Assembly (NCBI RefSeq): GCF_010993775.1
Contig: NZ_WOTO01000039.1
Coordinates: 1 to 64,000 of the forward strand
Origin: Fodinicola feengrottensis
GTDB lineage: Bacteria; Actinomycetota; Actinomycetes; Mycobacteriales; HKI-0501
Direction of reading: 5' to 3'
DNA: 64,000 nt
The stretch's first letter is position 1, and each line of letters opens with the position of its first letter. The position numbers and the translations under genes were made by a program. This document shows, piece by piece, positions 10,204 to 19,372 of this stretch. Under the pieces are notes generated by a model. It had not been told where the DNA came from, did no database searches, and worked only from the letters and a program-made list of their open reading frames with translations.

Positions 10204-10822
10204 ATGAGTATTTCAGCACACGTGTCTGACGGTGATGGGCCGGGCGGCGAGGATCCTCGTGTCACTCTAGGGCAGCTGATTGTCTTCCACCGGGGGGGGG
10301 GGAATGGACAGAGGCCGACTACAACGCACTCCCAGAGGGCGTCCATGTCGAGCGCTGCACGACGGAAGGCTGATCCTGGTGCCCGAGCCGACGTATGAAC
10401 ATCAGTACGCGGCAAGAGTTCTTGCCAACGATCTATCCGAAGCGATCGGGGATCCGCACCTCGTGGTAGGACCGGTAGACGTACGGATGGCTGACGGTCA
10501 TCGCTACAGGTCACCCGATCTGGTAGTCCTGCGAAGCCGTTACCGCGGTCGACCGGCTGATCCGCAGAACGTCCAACTCGTGGCCGAAATCGTGTCGCCT
10601 GGTGGAGGCGACGAGTACGACCAGAAGATGATCGTCTATGCCGAGGCTGGCATCGCGTGGTATCTGATCGTGCAGGAAACCCCAGCTGGGTATTTTGCCG
10701 AGCTTTACGAGCTCGAAACCACGTCGAACAAATACGTACGTCACTCGGCGACCGCGCCGGCTGGTGAGTTGGACCTGCCCGAGCCTTTCCACGGCACCCT
10801 GCGGCTGCGCCAGCTGTCCTGA
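10204..10822 (+). CDS. Uma2-family (DUF820) restriction-fold nuclease-like protein, frameshifted
   Basis: The core shows the Uma2 layout: EWTEADYNALPEG, GRLILVPEPTYEHQYAA, then RSPDLVVLRSR with the PD of the PD-(D/E)xK fold, QLVAEIVSP with the second acidic residue, and YDQKMIVYAEAGIAWYLI with the lysine. The cellular role of these proteins is not established. Three frames are needed: MSISAHVSDGDG from ATG 10204, EWTEADYNALPEGVHVER, then LHDGRLILVP onwards. The first change falls at an 11-base G run (10292-10302), the second at one missing C near 10364. About 200 residues when repaired. Actinomycete genomes often carry many Uma2 paralogues. Confidence 0.85.
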
Positions 10823-10889
10823 GGTCCGATAGCGCAGCCGGTTGAGAAAAGGTCGACGCGCGGGCGCCCGTACCAGGAGCATGGTGGGT

Positions 10890-11519
10890 ATGGGAACGGA
10901 TATTTACGGATGGCTGGAGTGTCGGGCGTGGCCGGGCAATTTGGATGAGACCTCATGGTCGGCGGCGATCAACCTGTCGCTTTTGACCACAGCACGGGAC
11001 TACGACGCCTTCGGCTGTCTTTTCGGAGTCCGGAACTACGCGAAGTTCGGTCCGATTGCTGCCGATCGTGGCCTGCCCGTGGATGTGTCCGACGTAGTGA
11101 GACAGGATCACGCCGAGTCGCTGGAGGACATGGGTTTCGGGGACACCTGGATCGGCTGGGACGAGCTGAAAGCGGTTGACTGGGACGAGTTCGCGGAGGC
11201 GCCGGACAGCCGGATCCATCAGTACGAGCGAGGCGCCGCCGGTGAGTTACGGATGGTGGAAAAGGCGGTCTGGAGCCGAAAGTTCACTGAAGTCGCCGGG
11301 ATCACCGGTCCGGTCGGCGGCTATGGCGAGCGGAACTGGCCGGACGGTACCGAATGGGTGGACGGCACCACTGTCTTTCGGGCCGAGCGGCTTCGCCGCC
11401 GGGATGCCCTGTCCCTTGACTCGGGAGGCGATTGGCAGCCTTTGTGGGACGCCTGCGCGTTGCTGGCTTCGGTGCACGGCGACGAAAACGTACGACTCGT
11501 CGTCTGGTTCGTGTCCTAA
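10890..11519 (+). CDS. Protein of unknown function (MGTDIYGWLEC type)
   Basis: About 209 residues, soluble and acidic. ATG 10890 is preferred over ATG 10881 because the AGGAG at 10875-10879 is 10 bases before the former and only one base before the latter. The N-terminus MGTDIYGWLECR and the phrases LFGVRNYAKFGPIAADRGLP and GDTWIGWDEL resemble small proteins scattered through actinomycete and phage genomes, with no known function. No catalytic motif is visible. Following the Uma2-like gene by 67 bases, it is probably a stand-alone accessory gene. Confidence 0.7.
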   Translation: MGTDIYGWLECRAWPGNLDETSWSAAINLSLLTTARDYDAFGCLFGVRNYAKFGPIAADRGLPVDVSDVVRQDHAESLEDMGFGDTWIGWDELKAVDWDEFAEAPDSRIHQYERGAAGELRMVEKAVWSRKFTEVAGITGPVGGYGERNWPDGTEWVDGTTVFRAERLRRRDALSLDSGGDWQPLWDACALLASVHGDENVRLVVWFVS

Positions 11520-11529
11520 AGGGCTGTGG

Positions 11530-12395
11530 CTACGTTCGGAGGGTGGCGACGGCGTTGGCGGCGGCCAGGCCAATGGCGGTGTTGATGTGGCTGTCGTTGG
11601 CGGGATGGGTCAGTGCTCGGGTGAAAACCGCGGCGGCGTAACGCGAGCCGTCCGGAAACTGGATCACGCCGGCCTCGTTGCGTACGACGCCGAGCAGCCC
11701 GCCGCTCTTAGCGGAAACCCTGACCGGGCGCGGAAAACCCATGGCCAGCCGGTGCCGGGTGAGTTGGGTCGCCATCAACTGTCTGACCTGCGCGCAGGCT
11801 TGCGGCGGGCCGGCTTCGTCGCGCCAGATCAGGCTCACCAGAGTGGCTGCTTCGCTTGCGGTCGTACGCATCGCCGTCGCCGGCCGCATAGCGCGAGACC
11901 GGGAAACCAGTTCGTCGACATGCGGGTCGGCGGAGGCGTTGACCAGCTCTTTCCAGTCGGCGAAGCCAGCGTCCGTGCCGACGGAGTCGAGCATGTCCCG
12001 CAATGTCGTCGGGATGATCGTACGCGTGAGCCCGAGCGAGGTCAGGGTGGCGTGGATGCTGTCCAGACCGACCTTGTCGATCAGTACGTCGGTGGCCGCG
12101 TTGTCACTGATCACCATCATCATCCGAGCCAGGTCCCGTACGGACACCTCAACGTCGTCGGCGAAGTTCGAGAATCCGGTTGGCCCGGCGGTGTTGCTGG
12201 TGGGGGAGAGGCGGACGCGCTCAGTCGGGTCGAGTTTTCCGCCGGAGATCTGCCTAAAGACCTCTAACGCCACTGGGGTCTTGGCCACCGAGGCGGAAAC
12301 CACCAGATCATCGGCGCCGACGGCCACCTCGCCGGGGCCGTCGATTTCCCGTACGCACAGCCATCCCTCGCACCCGGCATCGGCGAAACACTCAT
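11530..12395 (-). CDS. Class A beta-lactamase-like serine hydrolase, N-terminal frameshift
   Basis: The three active-site boxes of class A enzymes are seen: SVAK (SxxK nucleophile), SDNAATDVLID (SDN loop) and VSAKSGG (KTG-like box, here KSG). The usual Glu166 omega-loop block (ExELN) is not evident; RDMLDSVGTD and ADWKELVNASADPH occupy that area, so true beta-lactam hydrolysis is doubtful. No signal peptide is seen, so it may be cytoplasmic. The frame reading GCEGWLCVREIDGPGEVAVGADD has no start upstream. ATG 12395, 11 bases after the GntR stop, becomes its start if one base is missing near 12387. It forms an operon with that regulator. Confidence 0.8.
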
Positions 12396-12405
12396 AGGTT
12401 CAGTC

Positions 12406-12762
12406 TTACAAACGCAGTGCCTGCTTCACGAGAGAGAGCGCCTTGTCGGCGTCGATGCCGAGTTGCCGGACACGAGCCGCGTACGCGAGCGCCGCTTCGT
12501 GAGCGGCTTGCAGACCGGCGTCTGGACTGGCGGCCACAAAAGTGCCATGTCGGCCGCGGGTGACGACGACGCCGTCCTGCTCCAGCTCACGGTACGTACG
12601 GGCGACGGTGTTCGCGGCGATGCCCAGATCGGTGGCGAGTTGGCGGACCGGCGGCAGTCGGGTGCCGGCCGGCAGCACGCCCGAGCGGGCCTGCTCGGTG
12701 ACCTGAACGCGCAGCTGCTCGTACGGCGGTGTCGCCGACCGCGGATCGATCTCGACGATCAT
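12406..12762 (-). CDS. GntR-family transcriptional regulator, short YtrA type
   Basis: The 118-residue protein has the winged-helix signature PPYEQLRVQVTEQARSGVL, LPPVRQLATDLGIAANTV and ARTYRELEQDGVVVTRGRHG. The C-terminal extension is only about 40 residues (AALAYAARVRQLGIDADKAL), as in YtrA-type regulators, which lack a large ligand domain. ATG 12762 is preceded by aaagg at a suitable distance. It is the first gene of a two-gene unit with the beta-lactamase-like gene. Two tandem 31-bp palindromes end 27 bases upstream of its start and are natural candidates for its operator. Confidence 0.9.
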   Translation of the reverse strand: MIVEIDPRSATPPYEQLRVQVTEQARSGVLPAGTRLPPVRQLATDLGIAANTVARTYRELEQDGVVVTRGRHGTFVAASPDAGLQAAHEAALAYAARVRQLGIDADKALSLVKQALRL

Positions 12763-12788
12763 GACAGCGACCTTTGGGTATGTTTTTC

Positions 12789-12850
12789 GTCGAGTGCGGG
12801 ACATTGTGCCGCACTCGACGTCGAGTGCGGGGTTTTGTCCCGCAGTCGAC
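12789..12850. repeat. Two tandem 31-bp hairpin repeats
   Basis: Two head-to-tail 31-base units, 12789-12819 and 12820-12850, begin with GTCGAGTGCGG and end with a complementary arm. The first unit has a perfect 11-bp stem around a 9-base loop; the second has one mismatch (CAGTCGAC for CACTCGAC). They sit between the glutathione peroxidase stop and the gntR start, both on the minus strand. They could be a regulator-binding site for the GntR protein or a terminator for the upstream gene; no T run follows, which weakens the terminator reading. Confidence 0.75.
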
Positions 12851-12892
12851 GTGGCGGCCGACACCAGTGGGGTGTCGCGGACTCGGCGCGCC

Positions 12893-13376
12893 CTAAGCGA
12901 GGGCGGCGTCGATGGCGGAGGTGACGATCTCGTCCTCGGGCTCGGTGCGCGGACGGAAGCGAGTGACCGAGCCGTCGGCGGTGACCAGGAATTTCTCTCG
13001 AGTTCCACTGCACGTCGCCAGCTGCGCCCTCAGCGTCGGCGACCTTGGTCAGTTCGGCGTAGAGCGGGTGCCGGCTCTCGCCGTTGACGTCGATCTTCTC
13101 GAAGAGCGGGAAGCTCACGCCGTACGTGGTGGAGCAGAACTCCTGGATTTCCTCGGCGGAGCCGGGTTCCTGGCCGGCGAACTGGTTGCAGGGGAAGCCG
13201 ACGACCGAGAATCCGCGGTCGGCGTAGCGCTTCTGTAGCCGCTCCAGGCCCTCGTACTGCGGGGTCAGTCCACATTTGGACGCCACGTTGACGACCAGCA
13301 GCGCCTTGTCGCCCAGCGCCCCGAGGGTGGACGGCGAGCCGTCCAGGGTGGTCAATGGAATGTCTTGAATGCCCAT
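12893..13376 (-). CDS. Glutathione peroxidase family thiol peroxidase, frameshifted
   Basis: The enzyme reduces peroxides with a catalytic cysteine; in actinobacteria, which lack glutathione, thioredoxin or mycoredoxin is the likely reductant. Family blocks seen are LLVVNVASKCGLTPQY (peroxidatic Cys in place of selenocysteine), FPCNQFAGQEP with the conserved Gln, and VQWN with Trp and Asn of the tetrad. The frame breaks just after VQWN (near 13000; extra bases in ctcgagag). The correct tail KFLVTADGSVTRFRPRTEPE ends at 12893. About 160 residues, normal for the family. ATG 13376. Confidence 0.92.
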
Positions 13377-13477
13377 GTCAGTGCACCTTTGCTCGGTCGA
13401 CTACTAAGTTAAAGCCTCTGACATTCAGCCGTTGGTGGCGAGTGTCAGCTCGTGTTAGGTGGGACACAGTCAGGACA

Positions 13478-15205
13478 CTAGTGCGACTCGCGGGGCACGT
13501 CGTGTCCGCTCGCGCCGACCAGGAAGTCGAGGTCGACGCCTTGATCGGCTTGCAGAACATGCTCGCCGTAGAGCCGTACCCAACCGCGGGTGGCGTGTGG
13601 TGCGGGCGCCTTCCAGTCGGCCCGGCGGCGGGCCAACTCCTCGTCGTCGACCTCCATGGCGATCGTCCGTGCCGGCACGTCCAGCGAGACGATGTCCCCG
13701 GTGCGTACGAGTGCGAGCGGACCGCCGACCGCGGCTTCCGGCGAGACGTGCAGGACCACCGTGCCGTACGCGGTGCCGGACATCCTGCCGTCACAGATCC
13801 GTACCATGTCGGTGATGCCGCGCTTGAGCAGTTTCGTCGGCAGGGTCACGTTGCTGACCTCCGGCATCCCCGGATAGCCGCGCGGGCCGCAGTTTCTGAT
13901 GACCAGCACGGTGTTCTCGTCGACCGGCATCTCCGGGTCGTCGGCGACCGCGTAATATTCCTCTGGAGACTCGAAAACCATCGCCGGGCCGCGGTGTGTC
14001 ATGAGCTTCACCGAGGCCGCCGACTGTTTGATGACCGCTCCGTCCGGTGCCAGGTTGCCGCGCAGTACGGCGGTGCCGGTGCCGGCTTCCTGGAGCGGGT
14101 TTTCCAGCGTACGAATGACTTCCCGGTTATAGCATTCGGCGTCGGCGATGTTCTGGGCGAGCGTCGCGCCGGTCACTGTGATCGCGGACGTGTCGATCAG
14201 TGAACTGAGCTCGGCCATCACCGCCGGAATCCCGCCGGCGTAACAGAAATCCTCCATCAGGAAACGTCCGGACGGCATCAGGTCAACCAGGGTCGGAATG
14301 TCCCTTACCAGCCGGTCGAAATCGTCCAGCTCCAGCGGCACCCCGAGCCGGCCGGCGATCGCGGTCAAGTGAATCACCGCGTTTGTCGAGCCGCCAATGG
14401 CGGCATTGACACGAATGGCGTTCTCGAAAGCGGTACGCGTCATGATCTGGCTCGGCCGCAGGTCTTCCTCCACCATTTTCACGATCCGCTGGCCGGCCTG
14501 CGTCGCGGTCTTGTAACGGCGCGCGTCGACCGCTGGCCAGGTGGCCGAATAAGGCAGCTGCATCCCCAAAGCCTCGGCCATGCTGGCCATCGTGGACGCG
14601 GTGCCCATCGTCATGCAGTGACCGTTTGACCGGGACATGCAGCTTTCCGCGAAGAAACATTCCTCCTGAGTCATCCGACCGGCGCGTACTTCCTCGTCGA
14701 ACTTCCACACGTGCGTACCGGATCCGATGTCCTGGCCCTTGAACTTGCCGTTCAGCATCGGCCCGCCGGTCACCATCAGCGCCGGAATGTCCACACTGGA
14801 CGCGGCCATCAACAGACCCGGAGTTGTCTTGTCGCAGCCGGAAAGCAGCACTACGCCGTCCATCGGGTTGGCGCGCATCAGCTCTTCGGCTTCCATCGCG
14901 AGCAGGTTGCGATAAAGCATCGCGGTCGGACGCAACAAAGTTTCGCCCAGTGCCATCGCCGGAAACGCGAGCGGGAATCCGCCGGCCTGCCAAACCCCGG
15001 TTTTCACCGCGTCCGCGACCTGGGTCAGGTGCGCGTTGCAGGGCGCCAGATCGGAGGCGGTGACCGCGATCCCAATCACCGGCCGGCCGTCGAAAACCTC
15101 GTCGGTGTAGCCCTGGTTTCGCATCCAGGAACGGTGAATCATGCCGCTCTTGTCCGACCCGCCGAACCAGGTCGCGCTGCGCCGCCGCGTGTTGCCCTGC
15201 TCCAC
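13478..15205 (-). CDS. IlvD/Edd-family dehydratase, sugar-acid (arabinonate/xylonate) type
   Basis: This is an iron-sulfur dehydratase of 575 residues. N-terminal MIHRSWMRNQGY and FDGRPVIGIAVTASDLAPCNAHL are typical of the sugar-acid dehydratases that make 2-keto-3-deoxy acids, not of valine/isoleucine IlvD. The cluster cysteines appear in APCN, LSGCDKTTPG and FFAESCMSR; GGSTNAVIHLTAIAGR and ICDGRMSGTAYG are further family blocks. GTG 15205 is preferred over the in-frame TTG 15274 because gaggaga precedes it by 8 bases. The gene is monocistronic. A KDG-kinase-like enzyme at 4757-5727 could take the product further (inference). Confidence 0.88.
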   Translation of the reverse strand: MEQGNTRRRSATWFGGSDKSGMIHRSWMRNQGYTDEVFDGRPVIGIAVTASDLAPCNAHLTQVADAVKTGVWQAGGFPLAFPAMALGETLLRPTAMLYRNLLAMEAEELMRANPMDGVVLLSGCDKTTPGLLMAASSVDIPALMVTGGPMLNGKFKGQDIGSGTHVWKFDEEVRAGRMTQEECFFAESCMSRSNGHCMTMGTASTMASMAEALGMQLPYSATWPAVDARRYKTATQAGQRIVKMVEEDLRPSQIMTRTAFENAIRVNAAIGGSTNAVIHLTAIAGRLGVPLELDDFDRLVRDIPTLVDLMPSGRFLMEDFCYAGGIPAVMAELSSLIDTSAITVTGATLAQNIADAECYNREVIRTLENPLQEAGTGTAVLRGNLAPDGAVIKQSAASVKLMTHRGPAMVFESPEEYYAVADDPEMPVDENTVLVIRNCGPRGYPGMPEVSNVTLPTKLLKRGITDMVRICDGRMSGTAYGTVVLHVSPEAAVGGPLALVRTGDIVSLDVPARTIAMEVDDEELARRRADWKAPAPHATRGWVRLYGEHVLQADQGVDLDFLVGASGHDVPRESH

Positions 15206-15307
15206 TGCGCTGTCTCCTCGCTGAAGCCGATGGTTAGCCAACTCGACCTCATCAGTCGATGACTCAGTACGCAAGCGAGGTCCTTGAGAGTGATACGAGA
15301 AACGGGT

Positions 15308-16140
15308 ATGACAAGCTCAAACGGTCATGACGAGCGAGCAGAGCGCCACCGAAGCGGCCGAGGACGGCAGTCAGCCGCCGCCGCCCCGGAGCCCAACAGC
15401 CGGGTCCACCTGAGAAAGCCCGACCAGAGCCAGCCAACACAGGCCCAGGAGGACCCAGAGCAGGCTGACCCGTACGCCGACTGGCAACCGCCGGCTCTGT
15501 CGATCGGCCGCGCCTTCGCCGTCGCGGACCTGGTGCGAGCCGGCATCGCCGCCGCGGTGCTGCTCGTCCTCGGCGCCCCCCTTGGCCTGCTGTGGTCGGC
15601 GATCGCGCCGCACGCGATGGCCGCGCAAACCGCCGGCGGTGCGATCTACACCGGTTTCGACAACGAGGTCTTCGTCGCGGCGGACGCCGTCCTTGGTGCG
15701 ATCGGGCTGGTGGTGGGCATCCTGGCCGGCGTCGGCGGATACCTGTGGCTTAGCCGGCGCGGTCCGTGGATGGCCATCGGGCTGGCTGTCGGTGGCGCCG
15801 CCGGCTCGGCGTTGGCGATGGTCGTTGGCCACCAGATCGGCCTCGCGACCTCGACCGGTTGGTGGCCAGCGGCCCGGTCGGCACCCAGTTCACCGCGCCG
15901 GTGAGCGTACGGGCGACCGGCGTCCTGCTGATCGAGCCGCTCGTCGCGGTGCTGGTGTACGTGGTGACCGCGGGCTGGTCGAAGTACGGCGACCTGCGCC
16001 GCGGCGACTTCGAGATCCCGCCGGAGGTTTGGGGCGAGCATGCGCCCGCGGAAACTAGTTCAGACTTAGCGGCGCCCGCAGCTCGGCCAGCGGCACCGGA
16101 ACAGCCCGAAGCCGCCGAAGCATCGTCGCCTCCCGCTTGA
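15308..16140 (+). CDS. Four-helix membrane protein (DUF2567-like), frameshifted
   Basis: A charged cytoplasmic N-terminus (about 75 residues) is followed by hydrophobic segments near VRAGIAAAVLLVLGAPLGLL, DAVLGAIGLVVGILAGVGGY, MAIGLAVGGAAGSALAMVVG and ATGVLLIEPLVAVLVYVVTA. The C-terminus has KYGDLRRGDFEIP. The frame breaks near 15850, and the second part continues from VASGPVGTQFTAPVSV. The layout resembles DUF2567 proteins found near hisD in actinomycetes, but I could not check this. The stop at 16140 would overlap the convergent LON-domain gene by 86 bases; another small indel near 16050 could place it earlier. Confidence 0.7.
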
Positions 16141-16792
16141 GCAGCAGCCGCAGCTCGCGGCGCAGCCGGGCGATGGTGGACACCTCGGCCAGCAGGTCCT
16201 GACGGTCCCGCTGCGGCAGCGGTGCGCTCGCGGCGACCAGATGGGACAGCGTGGTCGGCTCGGCTGGCAGCTTCAGCGCCGTGGCGCCGGCCGCCGAGCG
16301 CAGCTCGATGTGTTCGGGCTGCGGCGGCAGATCCTCGTCCCGTTGCGTCTCGGTGACGCTCGCGATCAACGCGACATAGCGCTGGAACACCTCGGCGACG
16401 CTCACCGACAGCAGGGTCGCCTCGGCCAGCTCGTACGGCTCGTCCGGCAGCCACTCGACCTCGCCGAACGGGTACGGCGCGGACGTGGTGTCCAGGTCGT
16501 GCAGCCGAAATCGGCGGCGGCCCACCGACACGATGTCGTAGCGGCCGTCCGGATATGCCGCCACCTGCCGCAACTCCGCCGTACAGCCCACGTCGTAGAG
16601 CGCTTTCACGCCGTCGACGCCGACCTCCCAGCCCTGCTTGATGCTGACCACGCCGAACTCTCGGCCAGGGCCTTCCGGAGCTTCCATGAGAAGCCTGGTC
16701 AGGGCGCGATAACGGGGTTCGAAAACGTGTAGCGGCAACACGACACCCGGGAACAGTACGGTCCCCAAGGGGAACAACGGGATTGCCTCCAC
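16055..16792 (-). CDS. LON substrate-binding-domain protein
   Basis: About 245 residues, starting at GTG 16792 with VEAIPLFPLGTVLFPGVVLP, the classic start of the Lon N-terminal domain, followed by LHVFEPRYRAL and VGCTAELRQVAAYPDGRYDI. There is no ATPase or protease domain, so this is a stand-alone domain protein, which may act as an adaptor or peptide-binding protein. The C-terminal half is helical (LLAEVSTIARLRRELRLLLK). Such genes commonly lie next to hisD in actinomycetes and are divergent from it, as here. Further in-frame starts exist upstream, but the domain begins at the chosen codon. Confidence 0.88.
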   Translation of the reverse strand: MEAIPLFPLGTVLFPGVVLPLHVFEPRYRALTRLLMEAPEGPGREFGVVSIKQGWEVGVDGVKALYDVGCTAELRQVAAYPDGRYDIVSVGRRRFRLHDLDTTSAPYPFGEVEWLPDEPYELAEATLLSVSVAEVFQRYVALIASVTETQRDEDLPPQPEHIELRSAAGATALKLPAEPTTLSHLVAASAPLPQRDRQDLLAEVSTIARLRRELRLLLKREATMLRRLRAVPVPLAELRAPLSLN

Positions 16793-16944
16793 TCGGGCGA
16801 GCGTATGCCGGTGCCGGCCGGTTCGCCTGGTGAATCTCAGGTCTAGACAACGCATCCGCCCGTACCGGCGCGCCGAAAGTGGTCCCTGCCACGCCCGATG
16901 CGCCGGCCGGATCACCGGGCGCGCCGGGCCGTAGACTCGCAGGA

Positions 16945-18234
16945 GTGCTGACGACGACCGACCTGCGTGGAAGTGACACCGACCCGCGGACCGTGCTGCC
17001 CCGGGCCGCGGTGGACGTCGGTGCCGCCGCGCAGCGGATCCAGCCGATTCTCGACGACGTGCGGGACCGTGGGTTGCCGGCCGTGCTGGCCGCCACCCAG
17101 CGCTTCGACGGTGTCGAGCTGTCCGACGTACGGGTGCCGCGTGAGCATCTGCGGACGGCACTGGAGGGCCTGGATCCGGCCGTGAGAGCCGCTCTGGAGA
17201 CCACTATCCAGCGGGCCCGCGCGGTGCACGCGGACCAGCGCCGGCAGGATGTGACGACCCGGCTGGCGCCCGGCGGCACGGTCACCGAGCGGTGGGTGCC
17301 GGTTGAGCGGGTGGGCCTTTATGTGCCGGGCGGCCTGGCCGTCTATCCGTCGTCGGTGGTGATGAACGTGGTGCCGGCGCAGGAGGCCGGCGTCGCTTCG
17401 CTGGCGATCGCCTCGCCGCCGCAGCGGGACCACGGTGGCCGCGTGCACCCCGCCATCCTGGCTGCCTGCGAGCTGCTCGGGGTCGACGAGGTCTACTCGG
17501 TCGGCGGCGCCCAGGCGGTCGCGATGTTCGCGTACGGCATCGAAAACGTCCGTGCGGTCGACATGGTGACCGGCCCCGGGAACATCTACGTGACGGCCGC
17601 CAAGCGGCAGCTGCGCGGCCTGGTGGGCATCGACTCCGAGGCCGGTCCGACCGAGATCGCCATCCTCGCGGACCGTACGGCCGATCCCCTACATGTGGCC
17701 GCGGACCTGATCAGCCAGGCCGAACACGACCCGGCCGCGGCGAGCGTGCTGGTCACGGACTCCGAGGAGCTGCTCGCCGAGGTGCAGCGGACGCTGCCGA
17801 AACTGGTCGGCGCGACCAAGCACACCGAGCGGGTCACCGAGGCGCTGAGCGGTCCGCAGTCCGGCGCGATCCTGGTCGACGATGTCGAGCACGGGCTGCG
17901 GGTCGTGAACGCGTACGCGGCCGAGCACCTGGAGATCCAGACCGCTGACGCCCGCGAGATGGCGTTGCGGGTACGCAGCGCCGGCGCGATCTTTGTCGGG
18001 CCGTACGCGCCGGTCAGCCTCGGCGACTACTGCGCCGGCTCCAACCACGTGTTGCCGACCGGCGGCTGCGCCCGGCATTCGTCCGGGCTGAGCGTGCAGA
18101 CGTTCCTGCGTGGCGTCCACATCATCGAGTACGACAAACCCGCGCTCGCCGAAGTCGCCGGGCACGTGGTGGCGCTGGCGAACGCCGAGGACCTGCCGGC
18201 GCACGGCGAAGCCGTCCAGGTGAGGTTCCGGTGA
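16945..18234 (+). CDS. hisD: Histidinol dehydrogenase
   Basis: This zinc enzyme carries out the last two oxidations of histidine synthesis (histidinol to histidine, two NAD). Blocks seen: VERVGLYVPGGLAVYPSSVV, VYSVGGAQAVAMFAYG, VDMVTGPGNIYVTAAKR, and SQAEHDP, EHLEIQT and GSNHVLPT, which hold the zinc and catalytic Gln/His/Glu residues. Length is 429 residues from GTG 16945. That codon is chosen by family length; agga lies directly before it, unusually close. It overlaps hisC by four bases (GTGA), starting the his operon. Confidence 0.97.
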   Translation: MLTTTDLRGSDTDPRTVLPRAAVDVGAAAQRIQPILDDVRDRGLPAVLAATQRFDGVELSDVRVPREHLRTALEGLDPAVRAALETTIQRARAVHADQRRQDVTTRLAPGGTVTERWVPVERVGLYVPGGLAVYPSSVVMNVVPAQEAGVASLAIASPPQRDHGGRVHPAILAACELLGVDEVYSVGGAQAVAMFAYGIENVRAVDMVTGPGNIYVTAAKRQLRGLVGIDSEAGPTEIAILADRTADPLHVAADLISQAEHDPAAASVLVTDSEELLAEVQRTLPKLVGATKHTERVTEALSGPQSGAILVDDVEHGLRVVNAYAAEHLEIQTADAREMALRVRSAGAIFVGPYAPVSLGDYCAGSNHVLPTGGCARHSSGLSVQTFLRGVHIIEYDKPALAEVAGHVVALANAEDLPAHGEAVQVRFR

Positions 18235-19337
18235 CCGACCTTGAGGATCTCCCGCTGCGGGCGGACCTGCGCGGCCAGCACCCGTATGGTGCGCCTCAGC
18301 TGGACGTGCCGGTTCGGCTGAACACCAACGAAAACTCCAGCCCGCCGCCGGCGGCGGTGGCGGCCGCGATCGTGGCCGCGGTGGCCACCGAGGTCGCCGA
18401 GGTAAACCGCTATCCGGACCGGGACGCGGTCGCGTTGCGCGAGGAGCTCACGGCATATTTGGCCAAGCAGACCGGCGAGCCGCTGACCGTCGACCAGCTG
18501 TGGGCGGCCAACGGCTCGAATGAGATCCTGCAGCAGCTTTTACAGGCTTTTGGTGGCCCAGGACTAAAAGCGCTGGGCTACACCCCCTCGTACTCGATGC
18601 ATCAGCGGATCGCCGAGGCGACCTGTACGCCGTGGGTCGACGGCCGGCGGGCGTCGGACTTCACGCTCGACCCGATTTCCGCGGTCGAGCAAGTAAAAGT
18701 CGTGCGGCCGAACCTGGTTTTCCTTTGCTCGCCGAACAATCCGACCGGCACAGCGATTGATCTCGACACGATCAGAGCGGTCGCCGACGCGACCCCCGCG
18801 ATGGTCGTCGTCGATGAGGCGTACGGCGAATTCGCCAGGCCAGGGACGAAAAGCGCGGTGACGTTGCTGCCGGAATATCCGCGGCTGGTGGTCACCAGGA
18901 CGATGAGCAAGGCCTTCGCCTTCGCTGGCGGCCGGCTCGGTTACCTGGCCGCGTCGCCGGCGGTGGTGCAGGCGCTGCAGCTCGTACGCCTGCCATATCA
19001 CCTGTCCGCGCTGACCCAGGCCGCCGCGAGAGCCGCGTTGCGGCACGCGACCGAGCTCCAGGCGGGTGTGGACAGCATCCGCGGTGAGCGGGACAGATTG
19101 GTCAGCGAGCTGACCGCGCGGGGTTGGGAGGTGGTCCCGTCGGACGCCAACTTCGTGCTGTTCGGCCGGTTCGCCGACGCTCCCGCGTTATGGCAACGTC
19201 TGCTCGGCGCGGGAGTTCTCATCCGGGACGTGGGGATGCCCGGGTGGCTCCGGGTGACCGCCGGCACGCCGGCTGAATGCAGCGCGTTCCTGGGCGCGTT
19301 CGACCAGGTGGCGACGGACGCGGACCGGATGGCATGA
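18231..19337 (+). CDS. hisC: Histidinol-phosphate aminotransferase
   Basis: A PLP-dependent class I/II aminotransferase of 368 residues that converts imidazole acetol phosphate to histidinol phosphate using glutamate. Seen: RLNTNENSSPPP at the N-terminus, WAANGSNEILQQLL, CSPNNPTGTA, VVVDEAYGEF, and the PLP lysine in TRTMSKAFAFAGGRLGY (K227). GTG 18231 overlaps the hisD stop. The stop codon overlaps an ATG (ATGA at 19334) that could be an alternative hisB start. Confidence 0.97.
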   Translation: MTDLEDLPLRADLRGQHPYGAPQLDVPVRLNTNENSSPPPAAVAAAIVAAVATEVAEVNRYPDRDAVALREELTAYLAKQTGEPLTVDQLWAANGSNEILQQLLQAFGGPGLKALGYTPSYSMHQRIAEATCTPWVDGRRASDFTLDPISAVEQVKVVRPNLVFLCSPNNPTGTAIDLDTIRAVADATPAMVVVDEAYGEFARPGTKSAVTLLPEYPRLVVTRTMSKAFAFAGGRLGYLAASPAVVQALQLVRLPYHLSALTQAAARAALRHATELQAGVDSIRGERDRLVSELTARGWEVVPSDANFVLFGRFADAPALWQRLLGAGVLIRDVGMPGWLRVTAGTPAECSAFLGAFDQVATDADRMA

Positions 19338-19372
19338 CGGGTACGCACGGAAGACGGGATGGGGGAGCGCCG

